A DNA stretch of 64,000 bases from Streptomyces ferrugineus (GTDB lineage: Bacteria; Actinomycetota; Actinomycetes; Streptomycetales; Streptomycetaceae), in NCBI RefSeq assembly GCF_015160855.1, contig NZ_CP063373.1, positions 5,022,001 to 5,086,000 on the forward strand, in the 5' to 3' direction. A program made the translations under genes and the position numbers. The notes beneath the pieces are model-generated. The model saw nothing but the letters and a program-made list of their open reading frames with translations. It was not told where the DNA came from and did no database searches. Positions 15,623 to 24,267 of this stretch are shown here, piece by piece. Position 1 is the first letter of the stretch, and the number at the start of each line of letters is the position of its first letter.

Positions 15623-18600
15623 ATGCGCTTCAAACGCCCGGCCCTCGGCTCATCTCCCCAGGGGCCGGCCCCGAACGGACAAGTGCGGAGAAGATACGGA
15701 GCCGTCGCCGCTGCGGCGACCGCGGTGGCCCTGACGGCGGGCATGAGCGGTCCGGCAGCCTACGCCGGGCCCAAGGACGCGACGGACACCATCGCCCAAA
15801 GCGCGGAGCGACACGATACGACCGCTCGGCCCGGCTCCACGCGCCGCGTCACGCTGCTGACCGGTGATCGTGTCGTCGTCGGTGCGGGCGGCCGCGTCGT
15901 CGGTGTGGAGATGGCCAAGGGGCGTGAGAAGATCCCTGTCGAGGTGTCCAGACACAACAGCCGCACTCTGGCCGTGCCTGCGGACGCGCACCCTCTGATC
16001 GCCGACGGCACGCTTGAGCAGCGCCTCTTCGACGTCGGTGCCTTGGACGAAGCAGCCCGCCACGGGAGCCGGAAGGGCGCGTTGGGCGTCATCGTCGGCT
16101 ACCGGGGCGGCGCCTTTGCGATGAAGGCGCGAGTCCGCTCCGCGGACGCCGCCCAGCGGCCTCGTTCGCTGAAAGTCCTGAACGCGGACGCGGTCAGGGT
16201 CGAGCCGCAGGACGCCACCAAGCTGTGGAACACCCTCACCCACGTCCAACGCTCCGGCACCCGCACCGCCGCCACCGGCATCACCCGTGTCTGGCTGGAC
16301 GGGATCCGCAAGGCGACCCTGGACAAGAGCGTTCCCCAGATCGGCGCGCCGCGGGCGTGGGCCGGTGGTCACGACGGCAAGGGCGTGAAGATCGCGGTGC
16401 TGGACACCGGCGTCGATGCCACACACCCCGACCTCACCACCCAGGTCATCGCCCAGAAGAACTTCTCCACCTCTGCTGACAGCAAGGACCGCGACGGGCA
16501 CGGCACTCATGTCGCGTCCACCCTGGCCGGTACCGGTGCCAAGTCGGGCGGCGCGTTCAAAGGCGTCGCCCCGGGCGCGAAGATCCTCAGCGGCAAGGTC
16601 CTCGATGACACCGGCTACGGCGAGGACGCCGGCGTCCTCGCCGGGTTGGAGTGGGCTGTCGGGCAGGGCGCGCAGGTGGTGAATTTCAGCCTCGGCGGTA
16701 CGGACAGCCCCGAGCTGGACGTCCTGGAGGCCGCGGTCAACCGGTTGTCGGCCGAGAAGGACATCCTGTTCGTCGCCGGGTCGGGCAACGACGGGCCGAG
16801 GTCCGGCACGGTGCTCTCACCCGGCAGCGCGGACGCCGCGCTCACCGTCGGCGCGGTCGACGGCGATGACAAACTGGCCGACTTCTCCAGCATCGGCCCG
16901 CGGATCGGTGACGGTGCCATCAAGCCCGACGTGACCGCGCCGGGTGTCGACATCACCGCCGCCGCGGCCAAGGGCAGTGATTACGCCACGGGTGCGGGCG
17001 AGAAGCCGCCGGGCTACGTGACCATTTCGGGTACGTCGATGGCGACCCCACACGTCGCGGGCGCGGCGGCCATCCTGAAGCAGGCCCACCCGGGCTGGAC
17101 GTACGCGCAGCTGAAAGCCGCCCTCATCGGTTCCGCCAAGGACGGCGGGTACTCGGCGTTCCAGCAGGGCGCGGGCCGTATCCAGGTCGACAAGGCCGTC
17201 AAGCAGACCGTCATCGCGGAGACCCCCTCGGTGAGCTTCGGCACGCAGTCATGGCCACACGGCGACGACACGCCGGTCACCCGGCAGCTGACGTACCGCA
17301 ACCTCGGCAAGACGGACGTCACCCTGAAGCTCGCGGCGAACGCCATCGACCCCGGGGGTCGTCCCGCTCCGGCCGGCTTCTTCACTCTGCCCCACACCAG
17401 CGTCACCGTTCCGGCGGGCGGCAAGGCCTCCGTCGACCTCACCGTCAACACCAGGCTGGGCGGCACCACGGACGGCGGATACTCCTTGTACGTGACCGCC
17501 ACCGGCGACGGCCAGACGGTCCGCACGGCCGCCGGTGTGGACCGCGAAGTCGAGTCGTACGACGTGACGGTGAAGTACATCGGCCGGGACGGCGAACCCG
17601 CTCCCGCCACCCGCACGAGCAGCAAGCTGACCGGCGTGAGCGGTCCCCGGAAGGGGTACTCCGCCTCCTTGACGCCCGACGCGTCCGGTACGGCCAGGAT
17701 CCGCCTGGCCAAGGGAAGTTACCTGCTCGACACCAAGATCAACGAGGGCCCAGTGGCCCCCGGCTCAGGCGGCGACTGGATCGTGCAGCCGAAGCTGGAC
17801 ATCACCGGGGAGACGACGGTCACGATCGACGCCCGCACCACCAGACCCATTGACGTGACGATCCAGGACGCCACGGCCAAGCAGGCGGGCGTGCTGTCGT
17901 ACTACAAGATCGGAAGCGGTTACAACGAGGTCGAGGCGGGCGTCTTCGCCCAGTCGATGAAGAATCTGCGTACCGCACATCTGGGACCGCGGGCCTCCCG
18001 GGACTTCGTGCAGCAGTGGGTCGCACGGTGGGAGAAGGGAGCCGGCTCCGAGTACGTCACGGTGTCCGGCGGCCTGGTACGAAAGTTCGCCACCGGCTAC
18101 ACCAAGCACTTCACAGCCGGCCAGTTCGCCACCGTGAAGGTCGGTTTCGGGGCCGCGGCCCCGGGCAGGGCGGGTGTGGTCCTGGCATCCGGCTTCCTGC
18201 CCTCGACCAAGGTGGCCATGTTCGCGGCGCGACCGGAAAGCCGCGGCCTTCCGCTCAAGCGCACGCTCCACCTGTCGACGGCCGAGAAGGCCCGGTGGGT
18301 CCTCGGCGCCGACCAGTTCGAGAGCGCCGAAGGGGTGCTGCCGCAAATCGAGTACAAACACGCCGTCCCGCAGATCTACCGGCCCGGCAGGACCTACCAG
18401 GAGACGTTCGGTACCGGAGTCATCGCGCCCGGCCCGCTCGGCCAGAACAACGGCGTTCTGAGGGACGGCAACGTCATGAAGTTCGACCAGCGGATCTTCA
18501 CCGACGGCCAGGGTCACCCGGGCCTGTCGGTGTACTCGTCGACCAGGACGACACTCCATCGCAACGGCACCAAGATCGCCCAGACCGAGGACCCGATGGA

Positions 18601-19048
18601 GGGATCAGTCGCGTACGAGGTCCCGGCCGCGGCTGCCCGGTACAGGCTGACCACGTCCTTCAGGCGCGACGCCAGGATCAGCGCGGTCTCGACCCGTATC
18701 GACGCGAGCTGGACCTTCCGTTCGAAGAAGACCAGCCAAGAGACGGCGATGCCCCTGTCGTCGGTGCGCTTCCGGCCAGCGCTCGCTCTCGACAGCACCG
18801 CTCCCGCCGGCCGGATCCAGACGGTACCGGTCACCATCGAAGGCGCCGCCGCGGGCAACCTCAAGTCGCTGTCCGTCCACGCCTCCTACGACGACGGCAG
18901 GACCTGGAAGAAGCTGAAGGTCAGCGACGGCAAGGTGTCCCTGAAGAACCCCGCGAAGGGCAAGGGAATCGCGCTCCGCGCCGCGATCACGGACAAGCAG
19001 GGCAACAAGTCGACGGTGTCGGTCCACAACGCCTACCGCGGCAGGTGA
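15623..19048 (+). CDS. Large secreted subtilisin-like serine protease (S8)
   Basis: A protein of 1141 residues with a signal peptide (AVAAAATAVALTAGMSGPAA-type core) and a propeptide to about residue 235. The S8 catalytic domain has Asp261 (AVLDTGVDATHPD), His293 (GHGTHVAS), oxyanion Asn (AGSGNDGP) and Ser472 (SGTSMATPHVAG). About 600 further residues follow, including a beta-rich region with TYRNLGKTDVTLKL and SVDLTVNT, probably beta-sandwich domains for binding or stability. The ATG at 15623 has GGAAGGG upstream; in-frame codons before it would displace the signal peptide. It is an extracellular protease, divergent from a secreted peptidase. The terminator directly after it supports a single-gene unit. 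Confidence 0.9.
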   Translation: MRFKRPALGSSPQGPAPNGQVRRRYGAVAAAATAVALTAGMSGPAAYAGPKDATDTIAQSAERHDTTARPGSTRRVTLLTGDRVVVGAGGRVVGVEMAKGREKIPVEVSRHNSRTLAVPADAHPLIADGTLEQRLFDVGALDEAARHGSRKGALGVIVGYRGGAFAMKARVRSADAAQRPRSLKVLNADAVRVEPQDATKLWNTLTHVQRSGTRTAATGITRVWLDGIRKATLDKSVPQIGAPRAWAGGHDGKGVKIAVLDTGVDATHPDLTTQVIAQKNFSTSADSKDRDGHGTHVASTLAGTGAKSGGAFKGVAPGAKILSGKVLDDTGYGEDAGVLAGLEWAVGQGAQVVNFSLGGTDSPELDVLEAAVNRLSAEKDILFVAGSGNDGPRSGTVLSPGSADAALTVGAVDGDDKLADFSSIGPRIGDGAIKPDVTAPGVDITAAAAKGSDYATGAGEKPPGYVTISGTSMATPHVAGAAAILKQAHPGWTYAQLKAALIGSAKDGGYSAFQQGAGRIQVDKAVKQTVIAETPSVSFGTQSWPHGDDTPVTRQLTYRNLGKTDVTLKLAANAIDPGGRPAPAGFFTLPHTSVTVPAGGKASVDLTVNTRLGGTTDGGYSLYVTATGDGQTVRTAAGVDREVESYDVTVKYIGRDGEPAPATRTSSKLTGVSGPRKGYSASLTPDASGTARIRLAKGSYLLDTKINEGPVAPGSGGDWIVQPKLDITGETTVTIDARTTRPIDVTIQDATAKQAGVLSYYKIGSGYNEVEAGVFAQSMKNLRTAHLGPRASRDFVQQWVARWEKGAGSEYVTVSGGLVRKFATGYTKHFTAGQFATVKVGFGAAAPGRAGVVLASGFLPSTKVAMFAARPESRGLPLKRTLHLSTAEKARWVLGADQFESAEGVLPQIEYKHAVPQIYRPGRTYQETFGTGVIAPGPLGQNNGVLRDGNVMKFDQRIFTDGQGHPGLSVYSSTRTTLHRNGTKIAQTEDPMEGSVAYEVPAAAARYRLTTSFRRDARISAVSTRIDASWTFRSKKTSQETAMPLSSVRFRPALALDSTAPAGRIQTVPVTIEGAAAGNLKSLSVHASYDDGRTWKKLKVSDGKVSLKNPAKGKGIALRAAITDKQGNKSTVSVHNAYRGR

Positions 19049-19077
19049 CACCTCTCTCGACACCTCGCTGACACAGG

Positions 19078-19111
19078 CGGTCTGCCGGAGCCACACGGCT
19101 CCGGCAGACCG
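19078..19111 (+). terminator. Strong terminator after the subtilisin gene
   Basis: Perfect 15-bp stem (CGGTCTGCCGGAGCC with its reverse complement) and an ACAC loop, 30 bases past the stop. It also argues against the kinase gene starting at the ATG at 19119. Confidence 0.9.
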
Positions 19112-19145
19112 TTCATCCATGTGGTGCGGGCACTTCGGGCGCGGA

Positions 19146-20876
19146 ATGAACGCGACGCGGCAGGCAACCGTCCTCCAAGGCATGCGGGAGAATCGGAAGG
19201 AGCCGTTCCCCAGAGCGCGGGCCGCCGAGCGGGTCGCACGGGAGGCCGGACTGCTCGGCATGGTCGCCGTGGTTGCCTGGGAGTCCGCCAACCGGATCGA
19301 TTCCCTGTGGACGTCGGTGGACTTCGTGGCCGAACCGCGTTGGACATGGGTGTCCGTGGGCGGCGCGGTCTTCGTCACGCTCCTTCGGCTGTGGTCGCCG
19401 GCCCTCGCAGTGGTCGCCGCGGCCGCGCTGTTCGGCTGGTTGCCCGCGTCGTGCATTGCCGTGACGGTGACGGCCTACACGGTCTGCGGGCGGTTCCGAT
19501 CGAAGCGGCGGCGGTTCGCCGTGCTGGGCGTGGCCGCCGTGACCGGTTACGGAGCCGCGCTGGCCTCCAGCGGCATGCCGGACTCCGTGGTGACGAGCCT
19601 TCACCTGGTCACAGCACTGGTCTGCCTGGGACTGCCCGCCGGAGTGCGGGCCCTGCTCGGGACGGCCGACCACGTGGTCCGCACCCTGCGGGAGCGGGCG
19701 CACTTCCTCGAGGAGAACTACCGCCTGGCACAGTCGGCGGCACGTCTTCAGGAACGGTCCCGCATAGCCCAGGAGATGCACGACCAGCTGGGCCACCGGC
19801 TGAGTCTCATCTCCCTCTACGCGGGAGCCATGGAGATGGCGGCGAGCGGCGGGGCGCCGGCTTCGGGCGGTGGAGAGGCTCAGCTGATCCGCGGCACCGC
19901 ACAGACCGCCATGCGCGAACTACGGGCGACTCTCGGCATACTGCGCTCGGCGGAGCCCGACGGCACGGCCCTGCAGCCGGTCGAGGAGACCGGCCTGCGC
20001 TCCGACATCACGAGGCTGGTCGAGCAGTCCCGGTCCGCGGGCGTGGAAGTCGGCCTCACGTGGTCCGGGGCGGACCTGCACGACGTCGCGCTCCCGGTGC
20101 GGCGGGCCGTACACCGCGTAGTCCGTGAGGGGCTGACCAACGTACACCGCCACGCGCCCGGCTCGACCGTCTCGGTCATGGTCGAGCGAGTTCCCGGTCG
20201 TGTGCGCCTGGAAGTCCGCGACAGACGGGGCCACATGGCGGCGCCAGGCAGGAACTCGCCGGCCGCCGGTGCCGGTATGGGACTGGTCGGCGTGCAGGAG
20301 CGTGTGGCCCTGCTGGGAGGCAGCCTCGTCGCCGGCCGCGCGGAGGACGGGGGCTTCCGGCTGGCAGCGGAGCTGCCCCTGCGTGTGGGCGAGGAGACTC
20401 GCCCAGTCCTCCGACGGACCAGACTGAACGAAGCGGTCACCGCGGCCGGGGCTGGGGCGAACGTTTTGTCCGTCGGCACCACCGAACCGCTGGCACTCTT
20501 CGGCCGCTGGGCAGGCCAGGGAACATCCGCTGTGCTCGGCGTCGGCCTGGTGGCCGTCGCGGCACTGGTCGCCGTGGCACTCGACACCCTGCCCTGGCAT
20601 TCGCCGGAGTACCGGAACATGGTGCAGAATCCGGGCATCGAGGCTGTGTCCATCGGCATGACGCGTGAGCAAGTGGCCGGCATCGTCGGGTCCGACGACC
20701 CTGTGGCGCGGTTGGCCGCACGATCCGTGGAATCGTCCCGACCGTCCGCCGGCCCGTGCCTGTACACGCAGGGATGGCCAAGTGAGCGGCACGCCCGTGT
20801 CTGGCGCTTCTGTTTCCGGCGGGATGTCCTGATCAGCGTCGACCAGCTCGGAGGTGGTGGTGACGGTGGCCCGTAG
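19146..20876 (+). CDS. Sensor histidine kinase with C-terminal membrane/SmpA-like extension
   Basis: A kinase of about 576 residues. Membrane spans fill roughly residues 35-160. The HisKA_3 segment is RSRIAQEMHDQLGHRLSLI and the ATPase domain has REGLTNVHRHAPG and AGMGLVGVQERVALLGG. Unusually, the chain continues for about 150 residues. The extension holds another hydrophobic span (SAVLGVGLVAVAALVAVAL) and then a small extracytoplasmic region, IEAVSIGMTREQVAGIVGSD, resembling the SmpA/OmlA-type fold. This may be a second sensory module. The start is uncertain; 19146 is the first ATG clear of the terminator and 19182 is an alternative. The regulator gene follows after 12 bases. Confidence 0.82.
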   Translation: MNATRQATVLQGMRENRKEPFPRARAAERVAREAGLLGMVAVVAWESANRIDSLWTSVDFVAEPRWTWVSVGGAVFVTLLRLWSPALAVVAAAALFGWLPASCIAVTVTAYTVCGRFRSKRRRFAVLGVAAVTGYGAALASSGMPDSVVTSLHLVTALVCLGLPAGVRALLGTADHVVRTLRERAHFLEENYRLAQSAARLQERSRIAQEMHDQLGHRLSLISLYAGAMEMAASGGAPASGGGEAQLIRGTAQTAMRELRATLGILRSAEPDGTALQPVEETGLRSDITRLVEQSRSAGVEVGLTWSGADLHDVALPVRRAVHRVVREGLTNVHRHAPGSTVSVMVERVPGRVRLEVRDRRGHMAAPGRNSPAAGAGMGLVGVQERVALLGGSLVAGRAEDGGFRLAAELPLRVGEETRPVLRRTRLNEAVTAAGAGANVLSVGTTEPLALFGRWAGQGTSAVLGVGLVAVAALVAVALDTLPWHSPEYRNMVQNPGIEAVSIGMTREQVAGIVGSDDPVARLAARSVESSRPSAGPCLYTQGWPSERHARVWRFCFRRDVLISVDQLGGGGDGGP

Positions 20877-20888
20877 GATGCGACGCGT

Positions 20889-21566
20889 ATGAGTGAGTAC
20901 CCGATCGGACCGATCAGGGTCCTACTGGCCGACGACGACGCACTGCTGCGGATGGCTTTGCGCCTCGTTCTCGCACATGCGGATGACATCGAGGTGGCCG
21001 CGGAGGCCGTCGACGGTGCGGAGGCGGTCGACCTCGCCGTCCGCCACCACATCGACGTGGTGCTGATGGACATCCGTATGCCGGGCACGGACGGTCTCAC
21101 CGCCACCGAGGCCCTGTCCGACCTGGCCCCAGCGGTTCGCGTCGTCATGCTGACCACCTTCGGCGAGGACGAGTACGTCACCCGGGCACTGGCCGCCGGG
21201 GCCGCGGGCTTCGTTCTCAAGGACACCGGCCCGCAGGAACTCATCCAGGCGGTGCGCGTGGCTGCGAGTGGTGAGGCGATCCTCTCCCCGCGTATCACCC
21301 GCGGCCTCATCGAACAGCACGTGGTCACGAACGCGCGGCGGGCCGCCGAGGCGCGGCGGCAGGTGGAGACGCTGACCGCACGCGAACGGGACGTGCTGGC
21401 TCTGGTCGGACGGGGTCTTTCCAACGCCGACGTCGGCAGAAGGCTCCACCTGGGCGAGGGCACCGTCAAGACGCACGTGCGGAGCATCCTGGCCAAGCTG
21501 GGCTGCGCCAACCGAGTCCAGGCGGCGATCCTCGCGCACGAGGCCGGCCTGCCACAGGAAGCATGA
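20889..21566 (+). CDS. NarL/FixJ-family response regulator
   Basis: A 225-residue protein with a receiver domain (LLADDDALLRM, acceptor Asp in VVLMDIRMPGTDG, Lys in GFVLKDTGP) and a LuxR-type helix-turn-helix (LTARERDVLALVGRGLSNAD, then HLGEGTVKTHVRSIL). It is the partner of the kinase directly upstream. AGGA lies upstream of the ATG. Target genes are not evident. Confidence 0.92.
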   Translation: MSEYPIGPIRVLLADDDALLRMALRLVLAHADDIEVAAEAVDGAEAVDLAVRHHIDVVLMDIRMPGTDGLTATEALSDLAPAVRVVMLTTFGEDEYVTRALAAGAAGFVLKDTGPQELIQAVRVAASGEAILSPRITRGLIEQHVVTNARRAAEARRQVETLTARERDVLALVGRGLSNADVGRRLHLGEGTVKTHVRSILAKLGCANRVQAAILAHEAGLPQEA

Positions 21567-21789
21567 GCCGCCAGGACGGATCTTCAAGGGTGTGGGTTAC
21601 GTGGGGTCGTGACGGCTGTCGTGGGCCGCGCTATGCCGTAAGGATGAGGTATCCCGATGGCGGAGGGCTGACCGGCAGTTCAGGGCGACTCGGATGTCGG
21701 CGAACCGCCGGCGGCGGGCGTTGGCTTCAAGGGGGCGGCAGGAGAGGCAGACCTGATGCCCCGTCGAAAAAGACGGAAGAAGAAGGCTG

Positions 21790-22085
21790 GCTCGAGCCGC
21801 TGCCCCCGAGCCGTTCGAGACCGGCCGCTGGTCCGACCCGCGGGTGGACCACTACGGGCAGGTCGGTGTCCGCGCACCAACCGCTACCCGGTTCCGGTGC
21901 GGCTGGTCGGACGGTTGGTGCGCGTCCTGCCGCACGCCCGCGAAGCGGTCGCCTACGACGGCAGGACCGAGGTCGCCCGGCACGAGCGCCTGGTCACCAA
22001 GGGGCGGGGGCCGGCGCGAACTCGACCACTGCCTGGAGGCCCTGCTGCGCAAACCGGGCGCTCTGCCCGGAGCCAGACGGAAGCT
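21790..22085 (+). pseudogene. IS21-family transposase (IstA) fragment
   Basis: Frames read in order give PFETGRWSDPRVDHYGQVGV, then SDGWCASC/VRLVGRLVRVL-type text, YDGRTEVARHERLVTKG and LDHCLEALLRKPGALPG. This is the characteristic post-catalytic region of IS21 IstA proteins. Both ends and the reading frame are lost, and no IstB partner is present. Confidence 0.8.
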
Positions 22086-22155
22086 GCTCGGTCGTCGTGA
22101 GGAAAGGTACCGGGATCCCGTGTGCCGCGGAGCAGCCCCCGTCGGTGTGTTCCGG

Positions 22156-22935
22156 TCAGACCGTCTTGATCGTGCCGCCGTCGATGACGTAGTTGGCGCC
22201 GGTGATGTTTCCGGCGACGTCGGAGAGGAGGAACGCGATGAGGGCGGCCACCTCTTCGGCTTCGGACATGCGGCCGGTCGTGATGTTCTGCGCCCTCGCG
22301 ATCTGCTGGACCATTTCGGCAAGGCTCATGCCGGCTGCGGCGGCCAGCTTGCCCACGGGGCCGTCGGGGTCCTCATAGACGGGGGTGCGGACCAGGCCGG
22401 GGGAAACGGTGTTCACGCGTACGCCTCGGGGGCCGAACTCCTCGGCCAGGGACTTGCCGAGCGTGGCGAGCGCCGCCTTGGCCGAGCTGTACGTGGCCGG
22501 GTGGCCGACAGGCATCCGGGCAGTGATGGACGAGATGTTGACGATCGCTCCCCTGCGCTCGATCAGGCTGGGCAGGGCGGCACGAGTGGTACGTACGGTG
22601 CTGAGCACGTTGATGTCGAACATGTGAGTCCACTCGGTGTCGTCAGCATCGAGGAAGCCGAGGGATGCCTTGTCTCCGCCTCCCACGTTGTTCACCAGCA
22701 GGTCGATGCCGCCCAGCTCGGCGAGAGCGCTGTCGATGAGGGCGGAGACTCCTTCCGCGGTGCTCAGGTCGGCCGACACCGCGTGCGCGCCGGTTTCCTT
22801 CAGCTCGGTCGTAATAGTGCGGGCGGCGCCCACGACTCGGACGCCTTCACCGATCAGGGTCCGGACCGTGGCGAGCCCGATGCCCCGGCTGGCACCGGTG
22901 ACGACTGCGGTCTTGTTGGTGAGGTTGAGGTTCAT
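22156..22935 (-). CDS. Short-chain dehydrogenase/reductase (SDR)
   Basis: A 259-residue classical SDR. It has the cofactor glycine motif TGASRGIG near residue 15, the NNVGGG strand, the catalytic Ser in NISSITAR, and Tyr/Lys in YSSAKAALATLGK. The C-terminal VIDGGTIKTV block is typical of the family. It catalyses NAD(P)-dependent oxidation or reduction of an unknown alcohol or carbonyl substrate. The start is the ATG at 22935, although its ribosome site is weak. It follows the MBL gene in the same direction with a 180-base gap containing a small hairpin, so the two may be co-regulated. Confidence 0.88.
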   Translation of the reverse strand: MNLNLTNKTAVVTGASRGIGLATVRTLIGEGVRVVGAARTITTELKETGAHAVSADLSTAEGVSALIDSALAELGGIDLLVNNVGGGDKASLGFLDADDTEWTHMFDINVLSTVRTTRAALPSLIERRGAIVNISSITARMPVGHPATYSSAKAALATLGKSLAEEFGPRGVRVNTVSPGLVRTPVYEDPDGPVGKLAAAAGMSLAEMVQQIARAQNITTGRMSEAEEVAALIAFLLSDVAGNITGANYVIDGGTIKTV

Positions 22936-22970
22936 AGCATTCAGCCGTTCTTCACTCTGGCCGCCTGCGG

Positions 22971-22988
22971 CCGGCTTCCTCAAGCCGG
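22971..22988. terminator. Small perfect hairpin between MBL and SDR genes
   Basis: CCGGCTT and AAGCCGG pair with a 4-base loop, 36 bases before the SDR start. It could be an attenuator, a weak terminator or an operator. Confidence 0.35.
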
Positions 22989-23117
22989 GTAGGCGGGTGC
23001 TCTTCGACGACGGGTCCACGGCGAGGTCGTTCGGGGACTCGTCGACGACGACCGTTCTCAGGTGCCTTGGCCAGGGGGCCGCCACAACCCGGCGAAAGCC
23101 CCCTTACCGGGCCGTTG

Positions 23118-23993
23118 TCAGGCGTCGACGGGGTGCCAGGACGCCTGGTCGCCCTCGATCTGGACGCGGCCGAAGGGCATGTCGGCGAAGTGGACGCCGA
23201 AGCCGATCGTGTCGGGCTGGGCCAGCTCGACAACGAGGCGGTGGCGCAGGCTGGTGGCCTGCGGGTGGTCGTGGTCGAGGACGTTCTCCCACAGCGGGTG
23301 GGCGATCTGGACGGACGAGTGGAAGGCGTCGCCGAAGGCAATGACCCGCTGTCCGCCGGCGTCGATGACGTAGGAGGTGTGGCCGGGGCTGTGGCCGGGG
23401 GTGAGCATGACGTGGACGCCGGGGAAGATCTCCTCGCCGTCGGCCACGGTGCGCACATACGGCGCCAGGGCCTTGATCATGTCGCCCATGCCCTTCGCTT
23501 CGGCGTGCTGGCGCTGGGTCCACTCGGGCTCTGCGACCAGGCAGGCGGCGCCTGCGAAGGCGGGCTTGTCGCTGCCTGGGGCGGGGTGCCAGGCCCACCC
23601 GAAGTGGTCGGCGTGCAGGTGAGTGAGGGCGACGGCCTCGATGTCCGCGGGCTTGCAGCCGAGCGTGGCGAGGCTGTCCAGCAGCGCGCCGCCGGTGACG
23701 ACGCCGTACGGGTTCAGTGGCGGCCCCAGCGTCAGCGGGCCGACCCCGGCATCGATGAGCAGGGCCCGGCCGTCGCGCTCCACCAGCAGTCCCCCGACGC
23801 CGGCCATCACGCACCCGTCCTCGTCGAGGTACTCGGCGTTCTGTGCCCAGTCCTCGTCGCTGGTTTCCGGCAGCAGCATCCGGGCGTTCATCGTGGCATG
23901 GCCGTCGGGGACGTAGCTCAGCTTGGTGTCGCCGAGGAGATCCGTGACGGAGCCGGTCCCTCCGCACGGATTCCGCTGTCCACCGTGCCGCAC
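23118..23993 (-). CDS. MBL-fold metallo-hydrolase
   Basis: A metallo-beta-lactamase-fold enzyme of up to 291 residues. The metal motif is LTHLHADHFGWAW, followed by TPGHSPGHTSYVI (His), IAFGDAFHS (bridging Asp) and a late GVHFADMPFG. The N-terminus has LGDTKLSYVPDGHATMN. Such enzymes hydrolyse lactones, esters or phosphates; the substrate is unknown. The GTG at 23993 is the longest start and lies inside a lipoprotein-gene remnant in another frame, so the true start is uncertain. A truncated paralogue lies at 34169. Confidence 0.85.
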   Translation of the reverse strand: MRHGGQRNPCGGTGSVTDLLGDTKLSYVPDGHATMNARMLLPETSDEDWAQNAEYLDEDGCVMAGVGGLLVERDGRALLIDAGVGPLTLGPPLNPYGVVTGGALLDSLATLGCKPADIEAVALTHLHADHFGWAWHPAPGSDKPAFAGAACLVAEPEWTQRQHAEAKGMGDMIKALAPYVRTVADGEEIFPGVHVMLTPGHSPGHTSYVIDAGGQRVIAFGDAFHSSVQIAHPLWENVLDHDHPQATSLRHRLVVELAQPDTIGFGVHFADMPFGRVQIEGDQASWHPVDA

Positions 23994-24058
23994 CCCGATA
24001 GGCAGGCCATCAGACAGACGCCGAGCGAGGCGCCCAGCGCGGAACGACCAAGAGCCAT
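23918..24058 (-). pseudogene. Lipoprotein N-terminal remnant
   Basis: An ATG at 24058 opens a 46-codon frame with a textbook lipoprotein signal: ALGASLGVCLMACLSGC with the lipobox Cys, then GTVDSGIRAEGPAPS. It then runs out in frame and overlaps the start of the MBL gene. This suggests that a lipoprotein gene was truncated and its 5' region now sits in front of the MBL enzyme. Confidence 0.5.
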
Positions 24059-24212
24059 GCGAGTCTCCCCACGCGGTCCGCCAAATCGATTCAAAGGATG
24101 CGCGCGGCCGTGTCGGGGTTCAGCGTGTGCGCCCGTGATGTCCATAACAGTGACCTGACGCAACCTTGCGCAGGATTCGTGCATCGCGGGTACGGGGAGA
24201 CCGGAAAAGCGA

Positions 24213-24252
24213 AAACGGCGTCCCGCAGGGCAGGGCCTGCGGAACGCCGTTT
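24213..24252. terminator. Bidirectional terminator
   Basis: AAACGGCGT-C-CCGCAGG pairs with CCTGCGG-A-ACGCCGTTT (16 pairs, one mismatch, 6-base loop). On the minus strand it ends in TTTTC, just after the stop of the ribonuclease gene. Confidence 0.85.
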
Positions 24253-24267
24253 CTGTGAGGCAAGTGG

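Noticed and set aside
21563..22992. Long plus-strand frame spanning the IS21 fragment and SDR gene
   Set aside because: It is a shadow of the SDR gene on the opposite strand joined to a transposase remnant.
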